The translations under genes were made by a program, and so were the position numbers. From the NCBI GenBank assembly GCA_035546335.1, contig DATKDP010000079.1:1-14450 (forward strand): a stretch of 14,450 bases of DNA, in the 5' to 3' direction. Positions 12,397-14,450 of the stretch are shown piece by piece (position 1 is the first letter of the stretch; the number at the start of each line of letters is the position of its first letter). The notes under the pieces were generated by a model. It was not told the origin of the DNA, ran no database searches, and saw only the letters and a list, made by a program, of their open reading frames with translations. The stretch is from DATKDP01 sp035546335 (GTDB lineage: Bacteria > Acidobacteriota > Thermoanaerobaculia > Gp7-AA8).

Positions 12397-12423
12397 GCTG
12401 ATCGATACCGTCTCCAGGCGGAG

Positions 12424-12429
12424 TAGAAT
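12424..12429 (+). promoter_or_regulatory. Putative -10 box of the M14 peptidase gene
   Basis: TAGAAT (5/6 match to TATAAT) ends 8 nt before the ATG, the same spacing as the antitoxin promoter. No convincing -35 is seen. Only a weak GGAG at 14 nt could serve as ribosome binding site, so a leaderless transcript is likely. Confidence 0.4.
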
Positions 12430-12437
12430 CATCCCGC

Positions 12438-14258
12438 ATGACGACGGCTCGAACGTTGCTTTTTGCGTTCCTCGTTCTCGCGACCGCTGCGATCCATGGG
12501 CAGGCGACCGCACCCGCAGCCCCTCTGCCGCCCCCTCTGCCGTGGGACGGGAAGAGCCGGGAGCTGATCGCCAAACCGGGCGACCGCTGGATCACTCCCG
12601 CCGAACAGAGGGGATTTCGATTCTCCCCTTCGTACGACGAGACGGTCGCCTGGCTGAAACGACTGACCGCAGCGTCCCCCGATCTGCGAATGATCTCGAT
12701 CGGGAAGAGTCACGAAGGTCGCGACATCTGGATGGTGATCGCGTCGCGCGATCGAGCGTTTACTCCGGAGGCGATGCGACAGAGCAGAAAACCCCTGCTT
12801 CTCGCCCAGGCGGGGATTCACGGAGGAGAGATCGACGGCAAGGATGCGGGGATGATGCTGCTGCGCGACATGACGGTTCGCGGAGCTGCACGGGCCCTGC
12901 TCGACAGGGCGAGCTTTCTCTTCGTTCCGATCTTCAACGTGGACGGCCACGAGCGCGCGACTCCGTTCGGGCGAATCAACCAGCGCGGACCCGAGATCGT
13001 CGGATGGCGGACGAACGCCAGAAACCTCAATCTGAACCGCGACTACACGAAGCTCGACAGCGACGAGATGCGGGCCATGATCGCCGCCATTCGCCAGTGG
13101 AATCCGGATCTCTATGTCGACCTCCACGTGACCGACGGAGCGGATTACCAATACGACATCACCTACGGATGGAACGACACGACGAACTACTCTCCCTGGA
13201 TCGTGCGTTGGCTGGCGATGAGTCTCGAGCCTGCCTTGACCTCCGATCTTCGGGCAATGGGTCACATCCCCGGACCGTTCGTCTTCGCCGTGAACTGGGA
13301 AGACCTTCAGGGTGGCATCGAGCTGGGCTATTCGCCGCCTCGTTTCTCGACCGGGTATGGAGATCTCCGGCATCTTCCGACGGTGCTCGTGGAGAACCAT
13401 TCGCTCAAGCCGTACCAGCAGCGGGTTCTCGGTACGCGCGTCCTCCTCGAGAGCATGCTCGCCACGCTCGGGAAAGCCGGCACATCCCTCCGTGTCGCCG
13501 TCGCCGAGGATTCGCGCCGGCGTCTCGATCCCGTGCCGCTCGAATGGGGATTTCCCGAGCCCGGGGCGGTGCCCGAGGAGATTCTCGACCTTCCGGGCGT
13601 GGAGTCTCGAACGACGTTGTCTCCGATTTCAGGCTCGATCCGCACCGAGTGGCTGGGAACCCCCGCAAAGGTCGAGGTTCCGGTGCTTCGCAAAACGCGC
13701 GTCGTCGCATCTGCGGCACGTCCGAAGGCCTATTGGATTCCGGCGGCGTGGGGGGACATCGCGGCACGTCTCGAGATGCACGGCATCGCCATGACTCGCA
13801 TCGGAGAGCCGCGCGAGATCGACGTCGAAGTCTATCGGCTTCGGGATCCGAAGCTGGCTGCCACACCTTCCGAAGGGCGAGTGCGACTCACGAGCGGCCT
13901 GACCGTCGAGCGCAGAACGGAACGTCTCAATGCGGGGTCCTGGCGCGTCTCGACGGATCAACCGCTCGGCGATCTCGCTGCGATTCTGCTCGAGCCGGCA
14001 TCGCCCGACTCGTTCCTGCAGTGGGGCTTCTTTCAGGAGATCCTCGAGCGGACTGAATATGTCGAGAACTATGTGCTCGAGCCGCTGGCCGAGACGATGA
14101 TGGCGGCAGATCCCGAGCTCGCCGCGGAATTCACCACGCGCGTCGCGAAGGACGCCGCATTCCGCTCGAGTGCGGAACAACGGCTGAGGTTCTTCTACGA
14201 GCGAACACCCTACTATGACGAGCGCTGGCTGCTCTACCCCATTGCGCGGGAGAGGTGA
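12438..14258 (+). CDS. Secreted M14-family zinc carboxypeptidase
   Basis: The 606-residue product has a signal peptide (MTTARTLLFAFLVLATAAIH, cleavage near residue 22) and then a proline-rich linker. The M14 domain spans about 60-340: zinc ligands H128 and E131 in AGIHGGEIDGKD, H230 in DLYVDLHVTDG, substrate-binding NLNLNRDY (196-203) and the catalytic Glu in LVENHS (E319). The third ligand and catalytic Glu both in place argue for activity. A C-terminal region of ~270 residues, without recognised motif, follows, as in large environmental M14 peptidases that digest peptides outside the cell or in the periplasm. The stop is 2 nt before a heptanucleotide array. Gene order gives no partner; it is preceded by the toxin-antitoxin pair with its own promoter. 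Confidence 0.9.
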   Translation: MTTARTLLFAFLVLATAAIHGQATAPAAPLPPPLPWDGKSRELIAKPGDRWITPAEQRGFRFSPSYDETVAWLKRLTAASPDLRMISIGKSHEGRDIWMVIASRDRAFTPEAMRQSRKPLLLAQAGIHGGEIDGKDAGMMLLRDMTVRGAARALLDRASFLFVPIFNVDGHERATPFGRINQRGPEIVGWRTNARNLNLNRDYTKLDSDEMRAMIAAIRQWNPDLYVDLHVTDGADYQYDITYGWNDTTNYSPWIVRWLAMSLEPALTSDLRAMGHIPGPFVFAVNWEDLQGGIELGYSPPRFSTGYGDLRHLPTVLVENHSLKPYQQRVLGTRVLLESMLATLGKAGTSLRVAVAEDSRRRLDPVPLEWGFPEPGAVPEEILDLPGVESRTTLSPISGSIRTEWLGTPAKVEVPVLRKTRVVASAARPKAYWIPAAWGDIAARLEMHGIAMTRIGEPREIDVEVYRLRDPKLAATPSEGRVRLTSGLTVERRTERLNAGSWRVSTDQPLGDLAAILLEPASPDSFLQWGFFQEILERTEYVENYVLEPLAETMMAADPELAAEFTTRVAKDAAFRSSAEQRLRFFYERTPYYDERWLLYPIARER

Positions 14259-14260
14259 AT

Positions 14261-14295
14261 TGAAGAGTGAAGAGTGAAGAGTGAAGAGTGAAGAA
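14261..14295 (+). repeat. Heptanucleotide tandem array TGAAGAG x5
   Basis: Five units (four TGAAGAG, then TGAAGAA) begin 2 nt after the peptidase stop codon. It has the same 7-bp period as the arrays at 3325, 6813, 6906, 7037 and 7097 but an unrelated unit sequence. Confidence 0.85.
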
Positions 14296-14450
14296 AAAAC
14301 AAATGGCAAATAGCAGATCAGTGCTGTCCAAATTAGCCCGGACTCAGGGGAGCAGCCCTGGGGTTTTCAGGGGTTTCGGTGTTGATCTGGTCGTTTTCAG
14401 GATGCGGCCTCCCATTTCTGCTGTCTCAATTGGCTAAGAAAAACTGAGCT
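14296..14450. other. Unassigned right-edge intergenic DNA
   Basis: No gene is supported in this stretch. CAGGG (14345-14349) can pair with CCCTG (14356-14360), followed by GGGTTTT, a weak plus-strand terminator candidate for the peptidase gene. On the minus strand a 23-codon frame (MGGRILKTTRSTPKPLKTPG, then three more codons and a stop) is open but has no ribosome binding site. The change in base texture after 14316 could mark the edge of a repeat or mobile element that continues beyond the window. Confidence 0.3.

Noticed and set aside
12429..13400. 323-codon minus-strand frame
   Set aside because: It is antisense to the M14 zinc-site region.

Overview
The window is high-GC bacterial DNA. 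Genes are compact and on both strands, and start with ATG plus some GTG/TTG. Several intergenic gaps hold REP-like palindromes and heptanucleotide tandem repeats. No rRNA, tRNA or CRISPR was seen. Secreted M14 peptidases, TolB/PD40-type fragments, Lys/Gly-tailed secreted proteins and this repeat style suggest an environmental, possibly Acidobacteriota-like lineage. That placement is inference only; no marker gene is present.

Layout. (1) 1-2650: the tail of an upstream gene; a divergent monofunctional GT51 peptidoglycan glycosyltransferase; an Asp/Glu racemase-family protein; two small gene remnants with intact ribosome binding sites (a PD40/TolB-like one and a VOC/glyoxalase-like one); and a conserved-looking hypothetical protein. 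(2) 2650-5340: a cluster of ~50-nt REP-like elements; a BON-domain lipoprotein; and a divergent two-gene operon encoding a secreted protein with a duplicated ~120-residue unit and a small lipoprotein. A hairpin and two copies of a ~93-nt dispersed repeat follow. (3) 5340-7150: a DASS/SLC13 anion transporter, preceded by a nested inverted-repeat island built from heptanucleotide arrays. (4) 7150-11465 (minus strand): a tight three-gene operon of a DUF2064 (arsenosugar-type) glycosyltransferase-like protein, an 822-residue fusion of a PqqD-like domain, a radical SAM domain and an ArsM-type arsenite methyltransferase, and a PiT phosphate-type permease. (5) 11795-14450: a VapBC-type toxin-antitoxin pair that looks leaderless, a secreted M14 zinc carboxypeptidase, another heptanucleotide array, and an unassigned tail.

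The most interesting element is region 4. One polypeptide joins a radical SAM enzyme to an As(III) methyltransferase, and it is co-transcribed with a sugar-nucleotide-transferase-like protein and an oxyanion permease. Known organoarsenical pathways use separate ArsM and radical SAM enzymes: ArsS for arsenosugar precursors, ArsL for arsinothricin. A fused enzyme with an N-terminal PqqD-like domain and a non-ArsS radical SAM domain may define a different branch of organoarsenical biosynthesis. The ArsM assignment rests on clear motifs; the pathway and product are inference.
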